DNA from: Bacillota bacterium
GTDB lineage: Bacteria > Bacillota > Clostridia > Acetivibrionales > DTU013
DNA: 63,689 bases
NCBI GenBank assembly: GCA_023411575.1
Contig: JAEYOP010000072.1
Location: forward strand, 1-63,689
Direction of reading: 5' to 3'
Numbering within the stretch: the first letter of the stretch is position 1; every line of letters starts with the position of its first letter. The notes under the pieces were generated by a model that was not told the DNA's origin, did no database searches, and saw only the letters and a program-made list of their open reading frames with translations. The position numbers and the translations under genes are program-made. This document shows positions 18,462 to 26,509 of this stretch, one piece after another.

Positions 18462-19133
18462 TCATTTAATAATAGAATAATACCGGTGAATCAAATAGTT
18501 CAGGTATGTGTTGCCGAAAACCTCCAGAAAATCCTCCCGGACTTTTGCCCGGTCTATTCCGCTGTAGACGGACCATTTTCCCTCCAGCGCCGCAAACGCG
18601 AACAAGGCCATGGCGTCGAAAAAAAACTCGGACGTCCTCAGCTTCTCGCCTTCCCGGGCCGAAAGCCCTCGTTTGTCCATCCTGACCGCGATGTCCCCCA
18701 TGGCCTTCTCCAGAAAATCAAACAGCAGCGCACCGCCACCGGACTTTTTGATTGCCTCGGTCAGCAGAATCCGGATCACTTCGCTCTTTGCTTCCATCTC
18801 CCTCAGGGCGCCGTCATAGTATTCCTTGATGACCTCTTCCGAAAAGGGGTTTTCCTTCTTCAAGAACTGCGCCCTTCTGTCCACCGCTTCAGCCGCCGCT
18901 GCGTTGAGCACTTCTTTTAGAATATTCTCCTTGCTGCCAAAATAGTAAAATACCAGCGCTTTATTGACTCCGGCGCCGGCAGCGATATCCGCCGCGCTGG
19001 CCCCCTCATAGCCCCTGTCCGCAAAAAGCGTTCTGGCGCTTCGCAGGATTGCCGCTTTCGCGTCGGGAAAGTCCTGCTCCGGCTCAAACCGCCTTCTGCC
19101 GCGTTTCGCTTTTTGTTTACCACCATTCTCCAC
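18462..19133 (-). CDS. TetR-family regulator, co-transcribed with nifJ
   Basis: The 223-residue protein has a TetR N-terminal helix-turn-helix (LFADRGYEGASAADIAAGAGVNKALVFYYFGSKENIL) preceded by a basic stretch KQKAKRGRRRF, and an all-helical ligand domain. The start appears to be GTG at 19133 with a weak site. nifJ begins 16 bases downstream, so the pair form an operon. A perfect 20-base palindrome lies 27 bases upstream and is the obvious autoregulatory operator, so this protein probably controls nifJ expression. The ligand is unknown. Pairing of a dedicated TetR with nifJ is not standard. Confidence 0.9.
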   Translation of the reverse strand: MENGGKQKAKRGRRRFEPEQDFPDAKAAILRSARTLFADRGYEGASAADIAAGAGVNKALVFYYFGSKENILKEVLNAAAAEAVDRRAQFLKKENPFSEEVIKEYYDGALREMEAKSEVIRILLTEAIKKSGGGALLFDFLEKAMGDIAVRMDKRGLSAREGEKLRTSEFFFDAMALFAFAALEGKWSVYSGIDRAKVREDFLEVFGNTYLNYLIHRYYSIIK

Positions 19134-19160
19134 ACTCTACACCTGCCAATGGAAAATTTT

Positions 19161-19180
19161 AATTAACCGTTCGGTTAATT
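19161..19180. promoter_or_regulatory. TetR-type operator palindrome upstream of tetR-nifJ
   Basis: The sequence is AATTAACCG, TT, CGGTTAATT, a perfect 9-2-9 palindrome of the AACCGNNCGGTT kind often bound by TetR/AcrR proteins. It is 27 bases before the regulator start. No good -35/-10 pair could be fixed around it. Confidence 0.7.
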
Positions 19181-19335
19181 GATTTTAGCATAAATTTCCG
19201 TACCTGTGAAGCTCTTTTTATTTTGGGGTGAAGTTCTTTTATTTTGAAAAAGAAGAATGAGAAAAGAAAGAAAGACAAATAAAGAAAGAACATAACGATC
19301 TACCTTGCACCAGCACGGATAACTTATTACCCGCC

Positions 19336-19662
19336 CATGATCTTTCGACCATGAACAAGCAGTTCATAACCCGTACCGATGGTTCGTTCGACCATGCAAA
19401 ATACTTTTACAGCCATATGCAACCTTCCGGCTGCATAGGACCACTACAGCACCCTGCAGGATCTTCGCTCGACCCTGTGCAATAAGTTGGGATCCTATCA
19501 CGATCAACGTGCAGAACGACCATAACAGAACCTTTCCCCACCGCATAGAATCTTCCCTCCGACTGCATATGAGCCTTTCGACCCACATACACTCTTTGGC
19601 CGACCCGTATACGCCCCTTGGAGAGCATATAAGAGTCTTGGCTCGACCGTTACGTTCCTTAC
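19336..19662. repeat. Array of about eight degenerate 43-bp units, each with an imperfect hairpin
   Basis: The word CGACC (or CGACT/CGGCT) recurs at 19346, 19389, 19428, 19470, 19517, 19560, 19601 and 19644, a spacing of 39-47 bases with a mode of 41-43. In most units it opens the right arm of a short inverted repeat with a TTC-rich loop, for example CATGATC/GACCATG, GCAGGATC/GACCCTGT and CCATATGCA/TGCATAGG. Arms differ between units but still pair (T to G on one side with A to C on the other). The spacing is not a multiple of three and shifts from unit to unit, so the array is not coding. It lies after the lipoprotein stop (19719, minus) and before the tetR-nifJ control region. A purine-rich tract occupies 19238-19290. 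I know no family for it. Confidence 0.6.
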
Positions 19663-19718
19663 GCTATTAATTTGTCCACCCGGAGCCTTTTCATACGGGT
19701 AAAAACAGGAAATTTTTT

Positions 19719-21161
19719 TCAAGGACCGGTTCCTACGCCCGCTATTCTCCATCCGCCTTTCTCGGTTTCCTTGCGGAGCAGGATGAACCGCGGCTGGACG
19801 CCGCTGGACGACGTAATGAGCTTTTTGAACTGATAGTCCACGGTAACGCCATATTCCACCGTTCCGGGCGGATTTTCCATTCCCTCCAGCTTGTTGTCAA
19901 TTTTTATGAGCTTAACGGATTTTACGTTGGAGTAGCCGTCCAAAAATGCACTGCGGGAGTCGGGATTGTAAAGCACATTATTGTTCATATTCGCCGACAG
20001 GTAGCCGCATAGATTGCCCCTGGTCACACAGGCCATCTGCGTTTTTTCGTCGTGCCTGTTCATCGCGTCATAATACAGCCGGATGATTTCTTCGGGTTCC
20101 ATTTTGGATAATTTGATTTCCAGCTCGTTTTCATAATCCACATACCGGCTGACCCAGGCGTCCCAATCCGTCCCGGTGACATCCTGCAGGCTTTTCCCGT
20201 CCAGGGAGCAGCCGAAGCCTTGATGCCTGCCCGCGTCGATATAGGCCCCGATGATTCTTCCGCCGCTTCGGAGCACAATCCCCCTGGCGTCCATCATCGG
20301 ATGGAGGAATTGGGGCAAGGACTCCCGGAGCCGGTATATCTCCGCATCGGCTTTTTGCCCGAGGAAGCCGGAAAAATCAAGGCCGATCTGCTTCGAAAGC
20401 TCGTTGTTGTATGCCCAATACAGCTTGACCGGGTATTCGCCGGCCTCATGGAGCAAATTCTCCGGGAGGGTCACCTTTGCCGTGTTGATCCGGTAATCAA
20501 CCGTCCAGTTGTATTTGCCGAAAAGCTCCGCGACCGGCTTTTCCACCTTCGAATCATACCCCGTGTATTCCGTAAAATCCTTCATATACCGGAAAAAGCT
20601 GTAGCCGGGGTCAAATTTGCTCCCGCCGGATTCCAGGTACCCCTTTGCAAAAGCAGGATCGTCGTAGAAAAAGGAAACTTCGGACTTTGTTCCGTCCTGG
20701 TGGTAAAGGATCATCCGGTTGCTCTTCTTCATCCCGCTCATATCACCGGTGTAGGAATCCGGCAGAGTGGTGCTTTGAGAAATCATGTCCCCGATATCGG
20801 AAATGATTCTGGCATCCTGGATGAAAACCGGCTTGTTCCCGCTCCGGGCCGCCTGGTCCAGGTCAAACCGGACCTCTATCTTTTGCGTATCCTGGAACAT
20901 GCCTGCCAGTTCCGGCACCGTAGCAGGCGCACTTTGTACCTCTTCCGCACTTTGCGCACTTCCCGCAATTTCCGCATTTCTCGTGTTTTCTGTACCTTCC
21001 GCAATTTTTCCCGATTCCCGGCTGTCTTTGTCATCCGGGGTCGGCGCAGCAGCGGCTTGTTCAGAGCCCGTATTGGCAGAAGTATCGCAGGATACGGCCA
21101 AAAGCATGGTAAAAGTAATCATGGCAGCGGTAAGCAAGACGGAAAAGAAAGCTCTTTTCAT
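19719..21161 (-). CDS. Lipoprotein with C-terminal DUF4829-like domain
   Basis: The 480-residue protein has a lipoprotein signal peptide (hydrophobic stretch ending LLAVSC, lipidated Cys about residue 25), then a Glu/Ala/Ser-rich linker up to residue 80. The central domain (residues about 85-340) has no family I can name. The last 120 residues (EEIIRLYYDAMNRHDEKTQMACV through FILLRKETEKGGWRIAGVGTGP) resemble DUF4829, an NTF2-like fold found in clostridial lipoproteins. It is exported and anchored in the membrane outer face. Its start overlaps the stop of the C_GCAxxG_C_C gene by 4 bases, so the two are translationally coupled. The function is unknown. Confidence 0.8.
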   Translation of the reverse strand: MKRAFFSVLLTAAMITFTMLLAVSCDTSANTGSEQAAAAPTPDDKDSRESGKIAEGTENTRNAEIAGSAQSAEEVQSAPATVPELAGMFQDTQKIEVRFDLDQAARSGNKPVFIQDARIISDIGDMISQSTTLPDSYTGDMSGMKKSNRMILYHQDGTKSEVSFFYDDPAFAKGYLESGGSKFDPGYSFFRYMKDFTEYTGYDSKVEKPVAELFGKYNWTVDYRINTAKVTLPENLLHEAGEYPVKLYWAYNNELSKQIGLDFSGFLGQKADAEIYRLRESLPQFLHPMMDARGIVLRSGGRIIGAYIDAGRHQGFGCSLDGKSLQDVTGTDWDAWVSRYVDYENELEIKLSKMEPEEIIRLYYDAMNRHDEKTQMACVTRGNLCGYLSANMNNNVLYNPDSRSAFLDGYSNVKSVKLIKIDNKLEGMENPPGTVEYGVTVDYQFKKLITSSSGVQPRFILLRKETEKGGWRIAGVGTGP

Positions 21162-21571
21162 CCTATAACCCCCAGCTCACGCGCCACTATCCTGTCCAAA
21201 ATCTCCGCCGCCTTCAGGATGACATTTCTGCACTTCAATTCCTCCGTCCTGTGCATTTCCTTCAGAGGGGTACAATCGATGGAGCCCATTTCCCGTTCGT
21301 ACTCCTGGAACAGCTCCGTCGTCAGGTCCTTGATCCGAGTACTTTCATGGGCTCTTTCTTTTACAAACAGCTCCCCCAGCACCATGATCGCGGCAGTAAG
21401 AGCTCCGCACTTGTCTCCGATCGCCATCCCTCCGCCAAAGCCGGAGGCCAGCTTCAGCGCCCTTTTATCCAGGCCCAGGCGATAGGCCGCATTGGCGCCC
21501 TGCAATATTTTCTCGGCACAGTTCAGATCCTCTTTCTCTCCAAACCCCTCTTTGATCAAATCCGCCAGCAT
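21158..21571 (-). CDS. C_GCAxxG_C_C family (putative redox) protein
   Basis: The 137-residue protein shows the spaced cysteines that name this family: LNCAEKIL near the start, GGGMAIGDKCGALTAAIMVLG in the centre, and IDCTPLKEMH and ELKCRNVI at the end. These proteins are cytoplasmic, often near membrane transporters, and are thought to bind a metal or take part in redox chemistry; no reaction is established. The ATG at 21571 has GGGAGAGG 6 bases upstream; a TTG six bases earlier is possible. It lies between two exported proteins in one operon and overlaps the lipoprotein gene by 4 bases. Confidence 0.85.
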   Translation of the reverse strand: MLADLIKEGFGEKEDLNCAEKILQGANAAYRLGLDKRALKLASGFGGGMAIGDKCGALTAAIMVLGELFVKERAHESTRIKDLTTELFQEYEREMGSIDCTPLKEMHRTEELKCRNVILKAAEILDRIVARELGVIG

Positions 21572-21619
21572 AAACAACCTCTCCCTTCTTTTGTAATATT
21601 GTTAATATTGCTCCGTCCC

Positions 21620-22999
21620 CTATTTCCATTGAAAGCCTTCCGGTTTTTCCGGCGTCAGATGCTCCCCCTCCGCTTCGGCATTCTGCACGATCCGCGAGAC
21701 CGCCCCGGATTCGGTATCCAGCACAAAAGTCCCGTTCTGGCGTTTGTAATCGCTGTCCGTCCACTCGTAAAAAAGCAGGAGCCTCCTGTTGTCCGGCGCC
21801 CACTCCACCGGCCGGATATAGGGATCGGGCCGGTTCTCATTCAAAGTATAGCCCAGCCTGGCCCCTTTTTTCTGAAAAGCCTGGTACAACGGGGGAAGCT
21901 CGGTCACTTTTTTCGTCTTTGCATCGATTACACTGCTTTCTATCCATATCCGCGCTGTTTTTGTAACGCAGACCTTTGTGCTGTCAGGCGACCACAGGAA
22001 CCCGTAGTCCTGGGCAAGAAGCTCGAAATTTCCGCTCAGTTTGTTGGTCTCCGTATCGTACAAGAGCACCCTATAGCTATCATGAATGACCGAAATCGCA
22101 TATTTGCCGTCCGGCGATGTGGATACCACATCCACATTCGGATCTCCCTTTTCATCCCTGTACTCCTCCGGAATGCTCATATCAAACTGTCTCGTTTTTT
22201 TGTTCCAGACCAGATTGTATTCATGCCTCCATACAACCTTCCCCGACTCGGACAGGAGATCGGCGGCCCAGGATACCCCTACGCTTCCGTCCTCCCTCAA
22301 TTGATAAAGCCTGTTCCTGAGTTCAACTTTGCCGTATTGCAGAAGCTCCTCCCAAACCCGGCCGGGTTTCCAGAGCTCCATGTAGCCCTGGGTATATCCC
22401 TGATAGGTCGTTGAACCGGCAAAGAGCAAATAGCTGTTTTGCTCTTCATCTTCTACTGTTTTGAATTTGCATTCGTCATAAGGAAAGGTCCTCTGGGTTA
22501 TGATGTCCAGCATGGCCCTGTCGTAAACCGCTGCTATGGAGCAGTCCAGTCCGCCTGCATGCGGCAGGTTCAGCATCTTGAATATTACAAGCAGTTCCGG
22601 TTTTCCGGACCCGGTGAAATTTCCGTCATAGAGATCCCCGACTACCAGATTTTCAGGGGATTCCTTGTACATGGGGCCTATTATTTCATCCGTTTTATCC
22701 AGATTCCGGATCAAGACATTTTCATCAATGGCACTGCTGCCCGTGGAAGCTGTGTTAATAACATCCGCATCCAGTGTGTTAGCCTCGACGGCAGCATTAT
22801 TAACGGCAGTATCCGTTGAGTTAGTAGCAACGGCAGTACTATCAACAGCAGCATCGGCTGTATTGACTTCCGCAACAATCGTACTTGCAGGCTGATCCAG
22901 GGAAGCGGCCGTCTCCGTTTTTAAGTGCATTCGCATATCCACGGCTGCCAATAGGCTGATTACGAATACGCCGGCGACTAAAATCCACACCTTTTTCAT
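21620..22999 (-). CDS. Exported protein with low-complexity linker and beta-propeller-like repeats
   Basis: The 459-residue protein starts with a single hydrophobic segment (MKKVWILVAGVFVISLLAAV), then a linker from about 30 to 95 made almost only of Ala, Val, Asp, Asn, Thr and Ser. After that come repeats typical of TolB/WD-like propellers: STSPDGKYAISVIHDSYRVLLYDTETN, LWSPDSTKVCVTKTARIWI and EWAPDNRRLLLFYEWTD. There is no lipobox, so the N-terminus is probably an uncleaved anchor or signal peptide. It is the first gene of an operon with the two genes that follow (48 bases to the next). I do not recognise a named family. Confidence 0.75.
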   Translation of the reverse strand: MKKVWILVAGVFVISLLAAVDMRMHLKTETAASLDQPASTIVAEVNTADAAVDSTAVATNSTDTAVNNAAVEANTLDADVINTASTGSSAIDENVLIRNLDKTDEIIGPMYKESPENLVVGDLYDGNFTGSGKPELLVIFKMLNLPHAGGLDCSIAAVYDRAMLDIITQRTFPYDECKFKTVEDEEQNSYLLFAGSTTYQGYTQGYMELWKPGRVWEELLQYGKVELRNRLYQLREDGSVGVSWAADLLSESGKVVWRHEYNLVWNKKTRQFDMSIPEEYRDEKGDPNVDVVSTSPDGKYAISVIHDSYRVLLYDTETNKLSGNFELLAQDYGFLWSPDSTKVCVTKTARIWIESSVIDAKTKKVTELPPLYQAFQKKGARLGYTLNENRPDPYIRPVEWAPDNRRLLLFYEWTDSDYKRQNGTFVLDTESGAVSRIVQNAEAEGEHLTPEKPEGFQWK

Positions 23000-23130
23000 C
23001 AGTAAACCTTCTTTCGCTCCATTTCCTATGCCGTCAACCGGTTTCCAGGCCGTGGCAGGCCCGCTTCGTCCATTTTCCGCCTACAGCTGCTCTCCGCACT
23101 TTTTCATAAACCGCATGATTTTGCACGGCG

Positions 23131-23439
23131 TTATTTCTTTTCGCTGCGATTTCCGCTTTTCTTCCCGCGGGCAAGGGAAATCCCGCCAAAGCCGCTGATA
23201 ATGGCTATGTAGAAGCCGAAATCGTACCACCAGCCGGTATTCATGGTCTCATAAATCCGGATATTGCCCTTGAACAAGCCCAGGATCAGGGAAACGGGCG
23301 CTATCCAGCCATGCCAGATCCCCCAGAAAAAGCCGGCCGGCTTGGCGGCGGAATAGGTTCCGTCCCCCGGAACGCATCCGGTCAGTACGACCAGCATCAG
23401 GACAACTGTTATTCCCAACAAAAGAATCCGTTTTTTCAT
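23131..23439 (-). CDS. Small lipoprotein with a membrane helix
   Basis: The 102-residue protein starts MKKRILLLG with a lipoprotein signal ending VVLTGCVPG. A segment rich in Trp, Gly and Phe follows (AAKPAGFFWGIWHGWIAPVSLILGLFKG), then WWYDFGFYIAIISGFGG, a second hydrophobic stretch, and a basic tail. AGAGGTG 5 bases upstream fixes the start at 23439. It is 91 bases after the iron-sulfur protein gene and may share its transcript. The pattern is common in Firmicutes but the function is unknown. Confidence 0.75.
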   Translation of the reverse strand: MKKRILLLGITVVLMLVVLTGCVPGDGTYSAAKPAGFFWGIWHGWIAPVSLILGLFKGNIRIYETMNTGWWYDFGFYIAIISGFGGISLARGKKSGNRSEKK

Positions 23440-23529
23440 AAACACACCTCTGACATGAATTATCCCGGCGAGCGGTGAAGCTCCTGCGGAACCACTTATA
23501 TATACGAAAATAAACGGAAAAGGTTTCAA

Positions 23530-24249
23530 TTATTGGGCAGGAATGCTTTCCACAGGCAGGCTTCCCTTCAGGTAACGCTGGGTCCAGGGACATTTCACAA
23601 TGCAGAGGCCGCACAGCGTGGCATTGACGCCTATTTCTCCCGCCTTTTCCATCGCGGCGCGCCTGCAGTCGAACGCTTTATAAAATTCGTCCCTGTCCTT
23701 ACCCACTTCCCATGAATCGCCCGTAACCGCCTTCCCGGGACAGCAATCCCGGCAGACGGTACAATCTCCGCACTTTGAGCGATCAACCGGAGTCCCCGTC
23801 TTCAGTTCTGCATTGGTCAGCACCGTACTGATGCGCAGCGCGGAGCCATACTCCTCCGTCACAAGCAGCGCGCTTTTGCCGATCCAGCCGGCGCCGGCCC
23901 TTGTCGCTACGGTTTTGTGCGGCAGCTCCGTGCTTCTGGTCTTTTCGTCCACTTCCACCACCTTCTGCGTTTTAGCCCAGGCGGCATAGCCATTCTCCTT
24001 CAAAAGCTTTTCCGTGTATTCTCCGAGCTGGTTCAACAGGCTGTTTACCCGGTTGAATTCATCGTAATACTGCAAAGTGGGCCCGTTCTCGATCCCCTTG
24101 ATGACCTCCGGGTCCAGGGCAACACCGATCAGGATCCCGCGCGGATAATCCCTCCTGTTTTCGGGCCGAATGCCTGACAGGTCTGCAAACTCCACAATGG
24201 AAGCCCCTTTTCCCTTCAGCTTCTTTTGCAAATAATCCCCTACCGTCAT
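23530..24249 (-). CDS. Double 4Fe-4S protein related to epoxyqueuosine reductase
   Basis: This 239-residue protein carries CGDCTVCRDCCPGKAV and CGLCIVKCPW, two 4Fe-4S sites spaced as in QueG, and the upstream GAGAGWIGKSALLV motif of the same family. It is much shorter than true QueG (near 380), lacks the C-terminal HEAT part, and lacks the exact cobalamin-contacting context, so it is a QueG-like reductase of unknown substrate, not the tRNA enzyme. The start at 24249 has GGAGG 8 bases upstream. A strong terminator of the preceding operon lies immediately upstream, so it has its own promoter. Confidence 0.82.
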   Translation of the reverse strand: MTVGDYLQKKLKGKGASIVEFADLSGIRPENRRDYPRGILIGVALDPEVIKGIENGPTLQYYDEFNRVNSLLNQLGEYTEKLLKENGYAAWAKTQKVVEVDEKTRSTELPHKTVATRAGAGWIGKSALLVTEEYGSALRISTVLTNAELKTGTPVDRSKCGDCTVCRDCCPGKAVTGDSWEVGKDRDEFYKAFDCRRAAMEKAGEIGVNATLCGLCIVKCPWTQRYLKGSLPVESIPAQ

Positions 24250-24285
24250 CCCAAACACCTCCAAAATACGCCGGCAGTAACTCCG

Positions 24286-24331
24286 AATAAAAAACCCCGC
24301 AGAATCACTCGTTGGAGTGACTCCGCAGGGT
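24286..24331 (-). terminator. Rho-independent terminator ending the DUF362/permease operon
   Basis: On the minus strand a long stem (CCTGCGGAGTCACTC against GAGTGATTCTGCGGGG) with a CAAC loop is followed by TTTTTTATT. It lies about 127 bases after the stop of the metallo-hydrolase gene; 24332-24457 holds no other feature. Confidence 0.9.
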
Positions 24332-24457
24332 ATCCTTCCCGCGTGTAAGGCGTCCGTCCGCCCCTATGCCGCTTGCTGCCATCGGTTTACCGGCGCTAAG
24401 CATACTCACTTTTCAGGTATTATTGCACATATTTACCATGCTGTCAATACACTTCCA

Positions 24458-25297
24458 TCACAATTCCACCTGCATTCCCGCGTAAAAATACTCCACCCGG
24501 TCCCCCATGGTTTCCTTCAGAACCGAATATCCCCAGTCTCCCGAGCAATGGCAGGTATACGTTCTTTCAACGCCATACCCCAGCAGCCTTTGTCCAAGCG
24601 CCCGGATATTCTCCCTGCTCTCTCCCATCAATTTATGGAACGGGAAGCCGATCAGATGGAATCCGCCGATAACGCTCTGAACAGGGACGCCGGGGAAATG
24701 CCCCATAACCGACTCCACCATGTTGTCCGCGCCATTGTGGCTGCATCCCGTGACAATCACCAGTTTTCCCCCGTTGTTCAGTACCAGTGCAAGCTCGTGG
24801 TCAAAGGAATCCCGGACATAGCCGTCCCCGGATTTTACAAGCAAATGCCTGTTCGATCTTGAAAGGGGATATTTCCGGGAAAAGTCCGTAAAAATAAAAA
24901 CATCCTCGCCGAGCTTCGTAAAGCCCTTTACAGGGCGTATCCTGTCCGGATGCTCCTCGAAAATGGCCTCCGGGACGCTGATATCCTCCTTCTTCGCCAG
25001 TTCCCTCGAAAAGTACTTCCGCTGCGCTTTATCGCTCATGTATACGGGAGCCTGTTCATTGATCCTGAAAAACCTTGGCAGGCCGCCGCCATGGTCCGAA
25101 TGGGCATGGGAAAGAACAACCGCGTCCACGGTCCGGATATCGACCCCCATTTTGAATGCATTGTCCGCAAAGGCGCCGCTCAAACCGGTGTCAAGCAGCA
25201 GTCGCCTGCCCTGGAATTCAATCAGCAGGGACATTCCATGCTCGACGGCAAATTCCGGATTTTCGCTTTTGTTTTCGATCAGCATACGCAACAGCAT
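24458..25297 (-). CDS. Metallo-beta-lactamase-fold hydrolase
   Basis: The 279-residue protein has the MBL metal site HSHAHSDHGG (VLSHAHSDHGGGL), a later GCSHNG, and a terminal CHC region (TYTCHCSGDWG). It belongs to the group often labelled dihydropteroate-like or ribofuranosylaminobenzene 5'-phosphate synthase-related hydrolases; the true substrate is unknown. It is cytoplasmic. The start at 25297 follows GGGAGGGG; a longer reading has no site. It is the last gene of a five-gene operon and is 35 bases after the DUF362-ferredoxin gene. The terminator follows. Confidence 0.87.
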   Translation of the reverse strand: MLLRMLIENKSENPEFAVEHGMSLLIEFQGRRLLLDTGLSGAFADNAFKMGVDIRTVDAVVLSHAHSDHGGGLPRFFRINEQAPVYMSDKAQRKYFSRELAKKEDISVPEAIFEEHPDRIRPVKGFTKLGEDVFIFTDFSRKYPLSRSNRHLLVKSGDGYVRDSFDHELALVLNNGGKLVIVTGCSHNGADNMVESVMGHFPGVPVQSVIGGFHLIGFPFHKLMGESRENIRALGQRLLGYGVERTYTCHCSGDWGYSVLKETMGDRVEYFYAGMQVEL

Positions 25298-25332
25298 AAT
25301 ACCCCTCCCATTCCGTAAAAAATACCGGTCCC

Positions 25333-26487
25333 TTACCGCAGCAGCAGCCGGAGCCACCAGGGTCTTTTAATCTCGACGGCGTTATAGTTGCACAATTCAT
25401 GGCAGCAAAAACAGCGGATGCATTTATCCAGGTTCATTACCGGCTTGCCGTCCACCATCTCGATGGCCTGGGGCGGGCAGCCCCTGGCGCACTGGCCGCA
25501 GCCTTTGCAGGTCTCGAAGTCGAAACAGGGCTTTGCCTTCATGACCCGGTTCACCCTTTTCGAAATAAACTTCGGCAGAAGCAGGTTGTAAAGGTTGAAG
25601 GACAGCTTTAACGTGGGAATTTTGAAGTCGCTTACGGATACGTCCTCCGGTTTTTCACCGACGACCTCCACCGTATCGAGCTCACCGCTGCACAAGCCCC
25701 TGTCAACCGATCTTCTTACGGTTGGAATCAGCTTCGGCTTCAGCCCGATGATTTTGGCCGCCGCCACGTCCAATTCATAGGGATTCATGCTTGAAAGGAT
25801 CAGGCCCACCTGCTTCGGCGAGCCGTTGGTGGGGCCGTAGCCCTGCATGCCCACCACCGCGTCCATCACGGTCAGGACCGGCTTGACAAAGCTGCAGATG
25901 TCGATCAGCACGTCGGCGAAGTCGCCGGTGTCTTCGAACCGCAGGTGATATTCCGGCTTGTACCTGCCGGGGATCACGCCGAACAGGTTTTTGACCGCCC
26001 CGCTGTATACGGTCATGGCATGGGTTTTGATTTTGGGGATGTTGATGATCTTATCCGCTTCCAGGACCGGTTTGATCGTTTTGATCGATTTCATCAGCTT
26101 GCCTTCGGGATACGGCACATCGACCACTTCCGTGTTGAAGTTCAGTTCCGCGCCGCTCAACTCCGCGGCTTCCTTCATCCCGCAGGTTTCGTACACGGCT
26201 TCCAATGTCGCCGGGGTATAATAGTGATACCCGCCCGGGCTGTCGCCTATAATGGGATGCGCGCCGGCTTCCAGCACCAGCTCCGCCAGCGCCCTGGCCA
26301 GCGAAGGATGCGTGGTGGTCACCTTCTCCGGTCTTCTCCGGATCAGCAGGTTTACCTTCAGCAGCACCCTGTCCCCCGGCGATATAAAAGACGAGATTCC
26401 CCCCAGCAAATCCAGGGATTCCCGGACCGCCTTTTTCACTCTTTCATACTCGTAATCCCCACATTTTACAATAGCCACCTTACTCAT
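25333..26487 (-). CDS. DUF362 protein with C-terminal double ferredoxin domain
   Basis: The 384-residue protein has a DUF362 domain over residues 1-300 (GDRVLLKVNLL, THPSLARALAELVLEAGAHPIIGDSPGG, KIINIPKIKTHAMTVYSGAVKNLFG) and two 4Fe-4S motifs at the C-terminus (CKGCGQCARGCPPQAI, CIRCFCCHELCNYNAV). DUF362 proteins are widespread in anaerobes and of unknown reaction; the ferredoxin module implies electron transfer. It follows the permease genes by 22 bases. A second DUF362 protein without ferredoxin but with a signal peptide begins the same operon. Confidence 0.9.
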   Translation of the reverse strand: MSKVAIVKCGDYEYERVKKAVRESLDLLGGISSFISPGDRVLLKVNLLIRRRPEKVTTTHPSLARALAELVLEAGAHPIIGDSPGGYHYYTPATLEAVYETCGMKEAAELSGAELNFNTEVVDVPYPEGKLMKSIKTIKPVLEADKIINIPKIKTHAMTVYSGAVKNLFGVIPGRYKPEYHLRFEDTGDFADVLIDICSFVKPVLTVMDAVVGMQGYGPTNGSPKQVGLILSSMNPYELDVAAAKIIGLKPKLIPTVRRSVDRGLCSGELDTVEVVGEKPEDVSVSDFKIPTLKLSFNLYNLLLPKFISKRVNRVMKAKPCFDFETCKGCGQCARGCPPQAIEMVDGKPVMNLDKCIRCFCCHELCNYNAVEIKRPWWLRLLLR

Positions 26488-26509
26488 ATCAAGCCTCTTT
26501 CCCTGTCGT

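Noticed and set aside
19301..19690. CRISPR array
   Set aside because: Units are degenerate with arms that vary, there are no identical repeats with unique spacers, and no cas genes are present.
19364..19752. Three minus frames of 73-82 codons with Gly/Arg repeats
   Set aside because: They run across the 43-bp hairpin array. The repeat period is not a multiple of three and each frame shows the units differently, so the repetition comes from the DNA and not a protein.
23530..24249. True epoxyqueuosine reductase (queG)
   Set aside because: The cluster motifs fit, but the protein is about 140 residues shorter than QueG and lacks the C-terminal part, so only a relative is claimed.
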